From JBEVNX01 sp040507895 (GTDB lineage Bacteria > Desulfobacterota > Binatia > JACPRU01): 22,818 bases of DNA. The notes below the pieces were generated by a model. The model was not told the origin of the DNA and did not search any database. It saw nothing but the letters and a program-made list of their open reading frames with translations. The position numbers and the translations under genes were made by a program. Position 1 is the first letter of the stretch; every line of letters starts with the position of its first letter. Positions 1 to 6,099 of this stretch are shown here, in pieces. Location: contig JBEVNX010000154.1 of the NCBI GenBank assembly GCA_040507895.1, positions 1 to 22,818 on the forward strand. Direction: 5' to 3'.

Positions 1-1
1 C

Positions 2-1009
2 ATCCGCGAGGAAGTTCTCATGGCGACGATTCTGCAGGTCACGCGGGACTACGAGAAGACCGTCTACCTGCTCACGGGACACGGCGAGCACGACATCACC
101 GACTCCGACCGCAACAAGGGCTACACCACGTTAAGCAACGTGCTCGAGCAGGAGTTCTATCACGTCAAAACGCTGTCGCTGTTCGGAGACGAGCCGATCC
201 CCAAGGATGCAGCGGCGATCATCGTCGCCGGCCCGAGGGGGAACCTTCGACCAGAGGAGGCGCAGAAGCTCGACCAATATCTGCGAGCCGGCGGCTCGCT
301 GCTGATGATGGTGGACCCCGAGAACGCCCAGTCGACCGCTGCGTTCCTGCGCCGCTATCGGGTCGATCTGCAAGCCGCGGTCGTCAGTGAGCCGGCGAAC
401 CGTTTGGCGGCGAGCGAGATGCTCACGGCGAAGATCCCCGATCGTTCCAAGGACTCCGCCGTGACCCTGGCGCTCGACGCCGATCCGGTGTTCTCGCTCT
501 TCGGGCCAGTCCAGGCGCTGCCTGGCGACACGGAGGACATCGACGTGATCCCCCTGCTCATGACGTCGAAGAGCAGCTGGTCGATTCCCCTACGCGGCGG
601 GCAAGTGCCGGACGACCTCGATTTCGACGCCAAGCGAGGCGACGAGCGCGGGCCGTTCCCGGCCGGGCTGTCGGTCGCCGTGCGGCTCGCTGGCGCGTCT
701 CACGACGAGGTCCAAGACGAGGAGTCGCGCAACGCGGGCCGGATGATCGTCTACGGCGACTCCGACTTCGCCAACAATTTCTTCATCGATCTGCTCGGCA
801 ACCGCGATCTGCTGGTCAACAGCGTGAACTGGCTCGCGCTGGAGGACACGCTGATCGGCGTTCGTCCCGAACGCAAGGTCGGCGGCAAGGAACAGTTCTT
901 CGTCTCGAGCCGGCAGAACTACATGGTCTTTTTGCTCGGAGTGGTGATCGAGCCGGCGATCTTTCTGCTGATCGGCGCGGCGGTGTTCGTGCGGCGGAGG
1001 ATGAGTTGA
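2..1009 (+). CDS. GldG-type ABC transporter accessory protein (partial, 5' end outside window)
   Basis: This is the C-terminal part of a GldG/IflA-like protein, the substrate-binding-like partner of ABC-2 type exporters (family knowledge). The frame is open from base 2. An ATG at 20 has a GAGGAA six bases upstream, but the family motif beginning KTVYLLTGHGE lies within its first 25 residues, and family members carry an N-terminal membrane segment and more sequence before it, so the gene probably starts before the window. Counting from the ATG, a Rossmann-like segment with AAAIIVAGP and GGSLLMMVDP follows, then a late GRMIVYGDSDF motif. One hydrophobic helix near the C terminus (FLLGVVIEPAIFLLIG) ends in arginines, so the protein is a periplasmic domain anchored by a C-terminal helix. 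Its stop overlaps the TTG start of the DUF4340 gene (TTGA), a sign of translational coupling. Gliding is only the name-giving role; here the transported substrate is unknown. Confidence 0.8.
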   Translation: MREEVLMATILQVTRDYEKTVYLLTGHGEHDITDSDRNKGYTTLSNVLEQEFYHVKTLSLFGDEPIPKDAAAIIVAGPRGNLRPEEAQKLDQYLRAGGSLLMMVDPENAQSTAAFLRRYRVDLQAAVVSEPANRLAASEMLTAKIPDRSKDSAVTLALDADPVFSLFGPVQALPGDTEDIDVIPLLMTSKSSWSIPLRGGQVPDDLDFDAKRGDERGPFPAGLSVAVRLAGASHDEVQDEESRNAGRMIVYGDSDFANNFFIDLLGNRDLLVNSVNWLALEDTLIGVRPERKVGGKEQFFVSSRQNYMVFLLGVVIEPAIFLLIGAAVFVRRRMS

Positions 1010-1539
1010 CCTGGCGGAGCACGGTCGCCTACTGGGTCTTGTTCGCTCTGCTCGGTGGATACTATCTCGCGTTCGAGCGCAACCCGCCGCCTCCGTCGGC
1101 GATGCAGCGGGCGCGTGAGAAGGTGCTGAACGTATTTAGCGACGAGGTCACGGCGATCACGCTGCGGCGCAACGGCAAGGAGATCCGCTGCGAACGGCGC
1201 GACAAGCGTTGGCAGATCGTCAAGCCGCAGAACGCGAAGGTCACCCCCGACCTGATCTCGGCGCTCGTCGAGAATCTGACCGACAAACAAGAGGCGGAAG
1301 AAATCGCCGCCAAGCCCAGACCGGAAGACCTGCAGGCTTTCGGTCTGACCGCCTCGTCGGCGGAACTGGAGATCGAGGTCGCCGGCGGAAAACGGATGTC
1401 GGTCAAGCTCGGCGGCTCGAATCCCCCGCACACCGCCATCTACGCCCAAACCAATTTCTCCCCCCGCATTCTCCTCGTCGGCGTCAATGTGCAGTACTAC
1501 GCGGATCTCCTCTACGCGGCGGGGGCCACTGCGGGATAG
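1006..1539 (+). CDS. DUF4340 domain-containing protein
   Basis: A 177-residue protein starting at a TTG that overlaps the upstream stop by four bases. It has one N-terminal membrane helix (about residues 6-21, VAYWVLFALLGGYYLAF). A periplasmic domain follows with the DUF4340 pattern: a strand-rich opening (VTAITLRRNGKEI), a WQIVKP motif, then LISALVENLTDKQ and a segment where side chains such as FGL and LEIEVAGGKRMSVKLGG occur. DUF4340 genes commonly follow GldG-like and ABC-2 permease genes (established), and the context fits. It is short; many relatives run to 300 residues or more with several repeats of this domain, so this looks like a single-domain version. The biochemical role is unknown. 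The assignment rests on motif recognition and the neighbour. Confidence 0.75.
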   Translation: MTWRSTVAYWVLFALLGGYYLAFERNPPPPSAMQRAREKVLNVFSDEVTAITLRRNGKEIRCERRDKRWQIVKPQNAKVTPDLISALVENLTDKQEAEEIAAKPRPEDLQAFGLTASSAELEIEVAGGKRMSVKLGGSNPPHTAIYAQTNFSPRILLVGVNVQYYADLLYAAGATAG

Positions 1540-1561
1540 TGTTTAGGTTGCGCGCGCGTAT

Positions 1562-1672
1562 GTTCGCGGGAGGCGCCCCGAGCGGCGCGAAACCGCGGCG
1601 GCTCGCCTGCGGCCTCAAGGGCCTCAGCCGATTCGCGATCGCGCGATGAGGGCGCACTACGCGCCCGCGAAC
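1562..1672. repeat. 9-bp inverted repeat flanking a 93-bp GC-rich block
   Basis: The left arm GTTCGCGGG (1562-1570) and right arm CCCGCGAAC (1664-1672) are perfect reverse complements 93 bases apart. The arms continue imperfectly inward (AGGCGC against GCGC). In such GC-rich DNA, short inverted matches arise by chance, so this alone does not prove a mobile element or structured RNA. No flanking direct duplication was seen by eye. Confidence 0.4.
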
Positions 1673-1690
1673 GGGGCGGCATCTTCAAAA

Positions 1691-1718
1691 TTGACACCCT
1701 TCGTTTCCGTGTGATAGC
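1691..1718 (+). promoter_or_regulatory. Weak candidate sigma-70-type promoter
   Basis: A perfect -35 box TTGACA (1691-1696) follows an A-rich stretch. The only -10 candidate at usable spacing is GATAGC (1713-1718, 16-base spacer), which matches TATAAT at three of six positions. It could drive the micro-ORF and the acyl-CoA dehydrogenase operon, leaving a leader of about 200 bases. The weak -10 keeps this tentative. Confidence 0.3.
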
Positions 1719-1798
1719 CGCACCACTTTCATGACACTCGCGCTGCAGGACTCCGACTGGTGGATCTCTCGCGCCGGTTGCCGAGGCCGTTTTACTCG

Positions 1799-1894
1799 AT
1801 GATCCATGCGATTCGGTATACGAAGCACGGGATGGAAGGAATTCGTGACCGTCAGAACGAAGTCGCGGCGCTGTGTCAGGCCGGCGTCGTGTAA
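1799..1894 (+). pseudogene. 31-codon micro-ORF, possible remnant of a DUF4258-like gene
   Basis: An ATG at 1799 opens a 31-residue frame ending at TAA 1892-1894, shortly before the acyl-CoA dehydrogenase start. The peptide contains IRYTKHGMEGIRDRQ, which resembles the opening of DUF4258 proteins (a hydrophobic strand, then a T-K-H-x-x-x-R pattern), but it is much too short for that domain. It overlaps the end of another tiny frame beginning at ATG 1731 (23 residues). The only upstream Shine-Dalgarno candidate is GAGG at 1784-1787, which is too far away to be convincing. It may be a gene fragment, an upstream leader peptide or chance. The family resemblance is a low-confidence impression. Confidence 0.25.
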
Positions 1895-1921
1895 CCGTTG
1901 AGTCGGTGCGCGCGGGAACGC

Positions 1922-3058
1922 ATGGATTTCGGCTTCAGTGAAGAGCAGGAGATGCTGCGGAAGTTGGCGCACGATTTCCTCGCCAAGGAATCGCCGATCC
2001 CGTACTCGCGTCGCATGATGGAGGACGAGCTCGGCTACTCCGTCGAGGTGTGGCGGAAGATGGCCGAACTCGGTTGGATGGGCCTCGTCTTCCCGCAGGA
2101 CGTCGGTGGCGCTGGCCTCGACATGGTGGACTTCGTCGTCGTGCTCGAGGAGATGGGACGGGTCGTGATGCCGGGACCGTTCTTCTCGACCGTTCTCCTC
2201 GGCGGTCAGTCGCTTCTCGAGGGCGGCGACGAAGCTCAGAAGGCGCGCTATTTGAAGCCGCTCGTCGCCGGCGAGCTCAAGGCGACGCTCGCGGTGCTCG
2301 AGCCGAGCGCGCGTTGGGATGCCGAGGGGATCGCGGCGACGGCAACGGCCGACGCCGGCGGCTTTCTGTTGAACGGGACCAAGCTTTTCGCGCCGGACGC
2401 GCACGTTGCGGACCTAATCCTCGTCGCGGCTCGCACCGACACGGGCAAAGGAGAGGAGGGGATCTCGCTCTTCGCCATGGACGTGCCGAAGGAAGGTGTC
2501 GCGGTCACGCCCTTCGAGAGCATGGATGCGACGCGAAAGCTCTGCGAGGTGAAGCTCCACCAAGTGCGAGTCGGCCCCGACGCGCTGGTCGGTGCGCGGG
2601 GTAGCGGTTGGGCGATCCTACAGCGCGTGACCGATCGCGCGAAGGTCGCGCTTTGTGCGGAGATGTGCGGCGGCGCCGAGCGCGTACTCGAGATGAGCGT
2701 CGAGTACGCGAAAATGCGCGTGCAGTTCGACCGGCCGATCGGGACCTTCCAGGCGATCCAGCACAAGTGCGCGCACATGCTGGCGCTCGTCGAGAGCGCC
2801 AAAGCCGCGACCTACCATGCCGCGTGGGCGGTCGGGAACGATGCGGCACGGGCGCCTCTCGCCGCGGCCATGGCGAAGGCCTATGCGAGCGACGCCTACC
2901 GCACCGTGACCGGCGAGGCCATTCAGATCCACGGTGGAATCGGCTTCACGTGGGAGCACGACCTGCACCTCTACTTCAAGCGGGCGAAAGCGTCGGAGTT
3001 CACGTTCGGCGACGGTACGTTCAACCGCGCGCGCGTCGCCGAGCTCATCGATCTGTGA
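1922..3058 (+). CDS. Acyl-CoA dehydrogenase family protein
   Basis: A 378-residue FAD-dependent acyl-CoA dehydrogenase, the usual length, which introduces the alpha-beta double bond in an acyl-CoA thioester. The N-terminal helical domain opens MDFGFSEEQEMLRKLAHDF, and LGWMGLVFPQDVGG follows at about 50-63. The central beta domain has GGFLLNGTKLFAPDA (146-160). The C-terminal domain carries RVQFDRPIGTFQAIQH (266-281) and IQIHGGIGFTWEHD (335-348). An ATG at 1922 fits the family start better than an in-frame TTG 24 bases upstream. Where many relatives have Glu-Gly-Thr near the C terminus, this protein has Asp364-Gly-Thr, as in subfamilies from actinobacterial steroid or branched-acyl catabolism, some of which act as heteromers. 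A MaoC pair follows 14 bases later, so it probably acts on a bulky or branched acyl-CoA. The substrate cannot be read from the sequence. Confidence 0.9.
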   Translation: MDFGFSEEQEMLRKLAHDFLAKESPIPYSRRMMEDELGYSVEVWRKMAELGWMGLVFPQDVGGAGLDMVDFVVVLEEMGRVVMPGPFFSTVLLGGQSLLEGGDEAQKARYLKPLVAGELKATLAVLEPSARWDAEGIAATATADAGGFLLNGTKLFAPDAHVADLILVAARTDTGKGEEGISLFAMDVPKEGVAVTPFESMDATRKLCEVKLHQVRVGPDALVGARGSGWAILQRVTDRAKVALCAEMCGGAERVLEMSVEYAKMRVQFDRPIGTFQAIQHKCAHMLALVESAKAATYHAAWAVGNDAARAPLAAAMAKAYASDAYRTVTGEAIQIHGGIGFTWEHDLHLYFKRAKASEFTFGDGTFNRARVAELIDL

Positions 3059-3072
3059 CGGAGGGAAACGAG

Positions 3073-3546
3073 ATGGAAGATCAGAAGGCGAGAGATCCGA
3101 GAATCGGCCGCAGCGGCCAGCCGACGTCGATGCGCGTGGAGTTCGGCAAGATTCGCGAGTTCGCACGCGCGATCAAGGACGACAACCCGATCTACTACGA
3201 CGAGCCGTACGCTCGGCGCGAGGCCGGCGGGGTGATGCCGCCGCCGACGTTCACGATGACGCAGGCGTTTTGGGACGAGGCCACGAGCCGCATCGATCAC
3301 GGTCTCGACATGCGCCGCGTGCTCCACGGCGAGCAGGAGTTCGAGTACGTTCGGCCGGTCTATGCCGGAGACACGCTGGCGGCGCAGGCCCGGATCTCGA
3401 ACGTCGAGAAGCGCCCCGGCAAGCGCGGCGGCGAGATGACGCTCGTCACGCTCGAAACCGTGTACAGGAACCAGAACGGCGAAGTGTGCCTGTATGCGCG
3501 CTCGACGATCATCGAGACCGCCAAGCCGGTCGAGAAGAAGGACTGA
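3073..3546 (+). CDS. MaoC-like hydratase, FAS1-type dehydratase half (HadA-like subunit)
   Basis: A 157-residue hot-dog-fold protein of the MaoC N-terminal/FAS1 dehydratase type. Typical parts are KIREFARAIKDDNPIYYDE (residues 26-44), GGVMPPPTFTMT and HGEQEFEYVRPVYAGDTL. At the hydratase motif the conserved Asp is present (Asp36) but the catalytic His position appears to be Tyr41 (NPIYY). Mycobacterial HadA, the non-catalytic and substrate-binding half of HadAB, shows the same kind of loss. The start at ATG 3073 has GGAGGG at 3060-3065. It lies 14 bases after the dehydrogenase gene and 10 bases before the second MaoC gene. I infer that it forms a heterodimer with the next product to hydrate the enoyl-CoA made by the dehydrogenase. 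Confidence 0.85.
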   Translation: MEDQKARDPRIGRSGQPTSMRVEFGKIREFARAIKDDNPIYYDEPYARREAGGVMPPPTFTMTQAFWDEATSRIDHGLDMRRVLHGEQEFEYVRPVYAGDTLAAQARISNVEKRPGKRGGEMTLVTLETVYRNQNGEVCLYARSTIIETAKPVEKKD

Positions 3547-3556
3547 GGAGCCGACG

Positions 3557-3991
3557 ATGGATACGAAGAAGCTCTACTTCCAGGACGTCAAGGAAGGCGA
3601 CGAAGTGCCGGCCTTCGAGGTGAAGAACCTGACGCGCACCGACATCGTCAAATACGCGGGCGCCTCCGGCGACTTCAACCCGATTCACCACGACCAGACG
3701 TTCGCGGAGGCGGCGCGATATCCCACGGTATTCGCGCACGGCATGCTGAACGCGGGCTTCGTCAGCAAGTGCCTGACCGACTATGTCGGCCGTTCGGGCC
3801 TCAAGCGCTTCAAGGTGCGGTTCACGAGCCAGGTCTGGCCCGGTGACACCATCACCTGCGGTGGCAAGGTCACCAAGAAGTACGAGGCCGACGGCGAGAA
3901 GCGGATCGAGGGCGAGCTCTTCGCGAAGAACCAGAAGGGCGAGACCGTCATCCAGGGGAGCTTCGTCGCTGCCCTGCCGGCGAGGCCATGA
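3557..3991 (+). CDS. MaoC family R-specific enoyl-CoA hydratase (HadB-like catalytic subunit)
   Basis: A 144-residue single hot-dog domain with the full R-hydratase motif YAGASGDFNPIHHD (residues 33-46). Catalytic Asp39 and His44 are both present, followed by FAHGMLNAGF. Proteins of this family add water to trans-2-enoyl-CoA or remove it from 3-hydroxyacyl substrates. The length matches HadB, ChsH1 and PhaJ. The start at ATG 3557 has GAGGAG at 3545-3550. Next to a HadA-like half lacking the catalytic His, it is the likely active subunit of a heterodimer. Mycobacterial cholesterol side-chain operons have a comparable order: acyl-CoA dehydrogenase genes, then a MaoC-like protein and a second MaoC protein. 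Its stop overlaps an ATG (ATGA, 3988-3991) that begins a 29-codon frame. Confidence 0.9.
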   Translation: MDTKKLYFQDVKEGDEVPAFEVKNLTRTDIVKYAGASGDFNPIHHDQTFAEAARYPTVFAHGMLNAGFVSKCLTDYVGRSGLKRFKVRFTSQVWPGDTITCGGKVTKKYEADGEKRIEGELFAKNQKGETVIQGSFVAALPARP

Positions 3992-4077
3992 CCCATCTCG
4001 CCGCGGATGCGCTGATCGAAGCGATCGACGGGCGGCGGTGGTCGGTTCGCTGGAGGGCAAATCGATGCCGATCCTGA
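3988..4077 (+). CDS. 29-codon ORF overlapping the MaoC stop; possibly a frameshifted N terminus
   Basis: The ATG at 3988 overlaps the MaoC stop as ATGA, the same coupling seen elsewhere in this window. The frame reads MTHLAADALIEAIDGRRW and closes at TGA 4075-4077, inside the next gene. The Hint-like gene lies in another frame, whose upstream codons from GTG 4038 read VVGSLEGKS. The first 18 residues here would continue naturally into that frame if one slippage or sequencing error occurred near the GC-rich run at about 4029-4045. It could equally be a chance frame. Confidence 0.3.
   Translation: MTHLAADALIEAIDGRRWSVRWRANRCRS
4052..4057 (+). promoter_or_regulatory. Ribosome binding site deciding the start at 4065
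   Basis: GGAGGG lies seven bases before ATG 4065. It supports that ATG over the in-frame GTG at 4038, which has no clear Shine-Dalgarno sequence. Confidence 0.5.
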
Positions 4078-4445
4078 CGCGCCTGCCGAACGGCAAGCTC
4101 GGATTTCGCATGATGGGCAAGTTCGCGAAGTCCGCGGCGCCCGGTCACGTCGTGCGCGTGACCCTCGAGAACGGGCAGAGCATACGCACCGGCCTTGAGC
4201 AGGTGTTCTTCCGCAAGGGGATGGAGGAGGTGCGAGCAGCCGAACTGGAGCCGGGGGATTCCCTCGAACCCGCTTGGGACTACCGCACGGAGTATCGCCC
4301 GCCGGACCTCCAGGACTCGAGGCCCGCCGGCGGCACGCTGCGTTTGGTGGCGGTCGTCCCGGACGGCGAGGCGGAGACGTTCTCGGCGCCGATCCGAGAG
4401 ACCGGCAAATTCTTCGCGACTTGCGGAGCGCTGCTCAAGGCTTGA
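4065..4445 (+). CDS. Conserved hypothetical protein, Hint (intein C-terminal-like) fold suspected
   Basis: A 126-residue protein with no signal peptide or membrane segment. The segment VRVTLENGQSIRTG, then VFFRKGMEEVRAAELEPGDSLE, follows the pattern of the middle of Hint domains: strand, gly-rich turn, 'rrG-W/M-x-x-A-x-x-L-x-x-GD'. There is no N-terminal Cys block and no C-terminal His-Asn, so it should not splice. A Pro- and Arg-rich linker and a final strand-rich part (LRLVAVVPDGEAETFSAPI) complete it. The start at ATG 4065 has GGAGGG at seven bases. Its TGA overlaps the TTG start of the glycosylase gene. The function is unknown; the Hint resemblance is my reading of a short pattern, not a search result. 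The real N terminus may lie in the 3988 frame. Confidence 0.6.
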   Translation: MPILTRLPNGKLGFRMMGKFAKSAAPGHVVRVTLENGQSIRTGLEQVFFRKGMEEVRAAELEPGDSLEPAWDYRTEYRPPDLQDSRPAGGTLRLVAVVPDGEAETFSAPIRETGKFFATCGALLKA

Positions 4446-5116
4446 CGCTCCGGGCGCTCGAGCGGCGCATCGTCGGCTGCCGCCGATGCCCGCGCCTCGT
4501 CGCGCATCGCGAGCGCATGGCGCGGGAGAAGACGCGCCGCTTCCGGGAGTGGGACTATTGGGGGAGGCCGCTGCCGGGCTTCGGGGACCCCCGGGCACGC
4601 CTGTGGGTGATCGGACTCGCGCCAGCGGCCCATGGCGGCAATCGCACGGGCCGGATCTTCACCGGCGACCGCAGCGGCGACTGGCTGTACGGCGCGCTCC
4701 ACCGCGCCCGCTTCGCCAACCAGCCGACCTCCGTGTCGCGCGACGACGGTCTCGAGTTGCACGACGCATTCGTATCGGCGGTCGTGCGCTGCGCGCCTCC
4801 CGGCAACAAGCCGACGATCGAAGAGCGCGACCGCTGCCTGCCGTACCTGGTTGAAGAGCTGGCACGGTTGGATCGCGTGCGTGTCTTCGTCGCTCTCGGC
4901 GGCTTCGCGTTCACCAACGTCGTGCGCATGCTGCGCGCCGCCGGCGACCGGCCGGGAGGCGCGGCTCGATTCGGTCACGGCGCCGTCGTTGCGCTGGCGA
5001 GCGGGCGCACGCTTCTCGGCTGCTATCACCCGAGCCAGCAGAACACGTTCACCGGGCGGCTGACGGAGCCGATGTTCGGCGCCGTGTTCGCGCGCGCCCG
5101 ACAGCTCGTCTCCTAG
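4442..5116 (+). CDS. Uracil-DNA glycosylase, family 5 (UDGb type)
   Basis: A 224-residue base-excision repair enzyme that removes uracil and, in this family, other deaminated bases from DNA. Family 5 markers are clear. Motif 1 is GLAPAAHGGNRTGRIFTGD (residues 58-76), which lacks the Asp/Asn of family 1 enzymes. Motif 2 is HPSQQNTFTG (196-205). Four cysteines, Cys13, Cys16, Cys117 and Cys132, match the iron-sulfur cluster ligands of family 4/5 enzymes. The start is TTG 4442, overlapping the previous TGA as TTGA; the next Met in frame (residue 26) would lose the CxxC pair. The gene ends tail to tail against mlaD: the palindrome CTAG at 5113-5116 gives both genes their TAG stop. It is linked to the preceding metabolic genes by position only. 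Confidence 0.93.
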   Translation: MTLRALERRIVGCRRCPRLVAHRERMAREKTRRFREWDYWGRPLPGFGDPRARLWVIGLAPAAHGGNRTGRIFTGDRSGDWLYGALHRARFANQPTSVSRDDGLELHDAFVSAVVRCAPPGNKPTIEERDRCLPYLVEELARLDRVRVFVALGGFAFTNVVRMLRAAGDRPGGAARFGHGAVVALASGRTLLGCYHPSQQNTFTGRLTEPMFGAVFARARQLVS

Positions 5117-6084
5117 AAGAGCGTCCCGATGAACGTACCGAGCACCGAGATCGGCGCCTGATCCTCGATCCCTTGCGTGGCTCGGGTCACGCCGCCGAGA
5201 GCGCCCTCCGCCTGGTTGTAGAGCGAGTCGTCCGCGATCAGCCGGCCGAGCGTCCCCTCGCCGTGCCGCACATGGTCGGACACGTCGGCGAAGTTGCGCA
5301 TCGTGACGTTGACGCTCGCCACCGTCTCGCGAAGCTCGTCGTACATCCCGTCGTCCGCGAGGAGCAGGCGGCCGAGCGTTCCTTCGCCGCGGGCGAGTCG
5401 CCCCGTCACTTTGCGGATGTCGCCGAAGGACTCGCGGAGCGAGCCGAGGGCGGCCGTGGCCTCGTTGTAGAGCGTCGGATCGTTGAGCAATCGGCCGAGC
5501 GTGCCTTGGCCGCTGTTCAGCTTGTCCGTGATGCCGCCCAAGTTTCGGACGGTCTGCTGCAGACCCTGGCGGTTCTCTTCGAGCATCTCGCTCACGGTCT
5601 TCAGCAAACGGTCTTGATTCTCATTCAGAGAGTCGGCGAGGCTGCGAAGGCTGCCGCCGACTTTCTCGAGCTCGTCCACCATCTGCGAGATTCCAGCGGC
5701 CGATTCGCTGCGGATCGTCGCTTCGGCGGAGAGTCGCGGCGCGCCCGGCGAGCCCCGGTCGATGGTCACGAACCGCGCTCCGGAGAGCGCCTGGAAGTCG
5801 AGGCGGGCGACGGCGTCCTGGTGAAGATCGATGCCGCGATCGACCTGGAGCGCGACGCGGACGCGGTCCGGCTCGAGCCGGATCTCGCGCACGCTACCCG
5901 CCTTGACGCCGGAGACGCGCACCTGCGCTCCGGTGGTCAGACCTTGGACGTCGGCGAAGTCCGCCCAGACGCGGTAGCCTCGCGACAGCAGGCCGGTGCC
6001 GACCGTCGCTTCGATGAAGCCGACGAAGAGCAGAACGCCGCCGAGGAAGAAAAGACCGACCCGTTGCTCCGTGGACAGTGCCAT
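5113..6084 (-). CDS. mlaD: MlaD/MCE family lipid-transport protein
   Basis: A 323-residue MCE protein, the periplasmic substrate-binding ring of a Mla-type ABC system that moves phospholipids between inner and outer membranes. It has one N-terminal membrane helix (about 9-30). The MCE domain spans about 37-112, with VWADFADVQGLTTGAQVRVSGVKAG-type features, and a long helical tail follows from about 130. The tail carries three copies of GxGTLGRLh..D..hY at residues 192-206, 233-248 and 275-289, about 42 residues apart. E. coli MlaD lacks such a tail; longer MCE proteins with helical tails are known elsewhere. It is the third gene after mlaE and mlaF, 15 bases after mlaF. Its stop shares the CTAG with the glycosylase gene. 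No mlaB or mlaC is present in this window. Confidence 0.92.
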   Translation of the reverse strand: MALSTEQRVGLFFLGGVLLFVGFIEATVGTGLLSRGYRVWADFADVQGLTTGAQVRVSGVKAGSVREIRLEPDRVRVALQVDRGIDLHQDAVARLDFQALSGARFVTIDRGSPGAPRLSAEATIRSESAAGISQMVDELEKVGGSLRSLADSLNENQDRLLKTVSEMLEENRQGLQQTVRNLGGITDKLNSGQGTLGRLLNDPTLYNEATAALGSLRESFGDIRKVTGRLARGEGTLGRLLLADDGMYDELRETVASVNVTMRNFADVSDHVRHGEGTLGRLIADDSLYNQAEGALGGVTRATQGIEDQAPISVLGTFIGTLF

Positions 6085-6099
6085 GCTTCGCTCCTTGTC

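Larger units (their letters stand above)
1540..1921. other. Long intergenic gap with inverted repeats, promoter-like element and micro-ORF
   Basis: This is the only gap above 300 bases. Its first half (about 1548-1680) is extremely GC-rich and bounded by a perfect 9-bp inverted repeat, GTTCGCGGG at 1562-1570 and CCCGCGAAC at 1664-1672. It also holds the 10-bp palindrome CGCGATCGCG (1634-1643). The second half is less GC-rich, with TTGACA at 1691-1696 and two tiny overlapping frames (1731-1802 and 1799-1894). No tRNA, rRNA or recognisable RNA family is seen. It could be a decayed gene or small element, or an untranslated leader for the acyl-CoA dehydrogenase gene. Confidence 0.6.

Noticed and set aside
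1635..1642. GCGATCGC as a HIP1-type or methylation signal
   Set aside because: A single occurrence in a very GC-rich block is not evidence of an over-represented motif.
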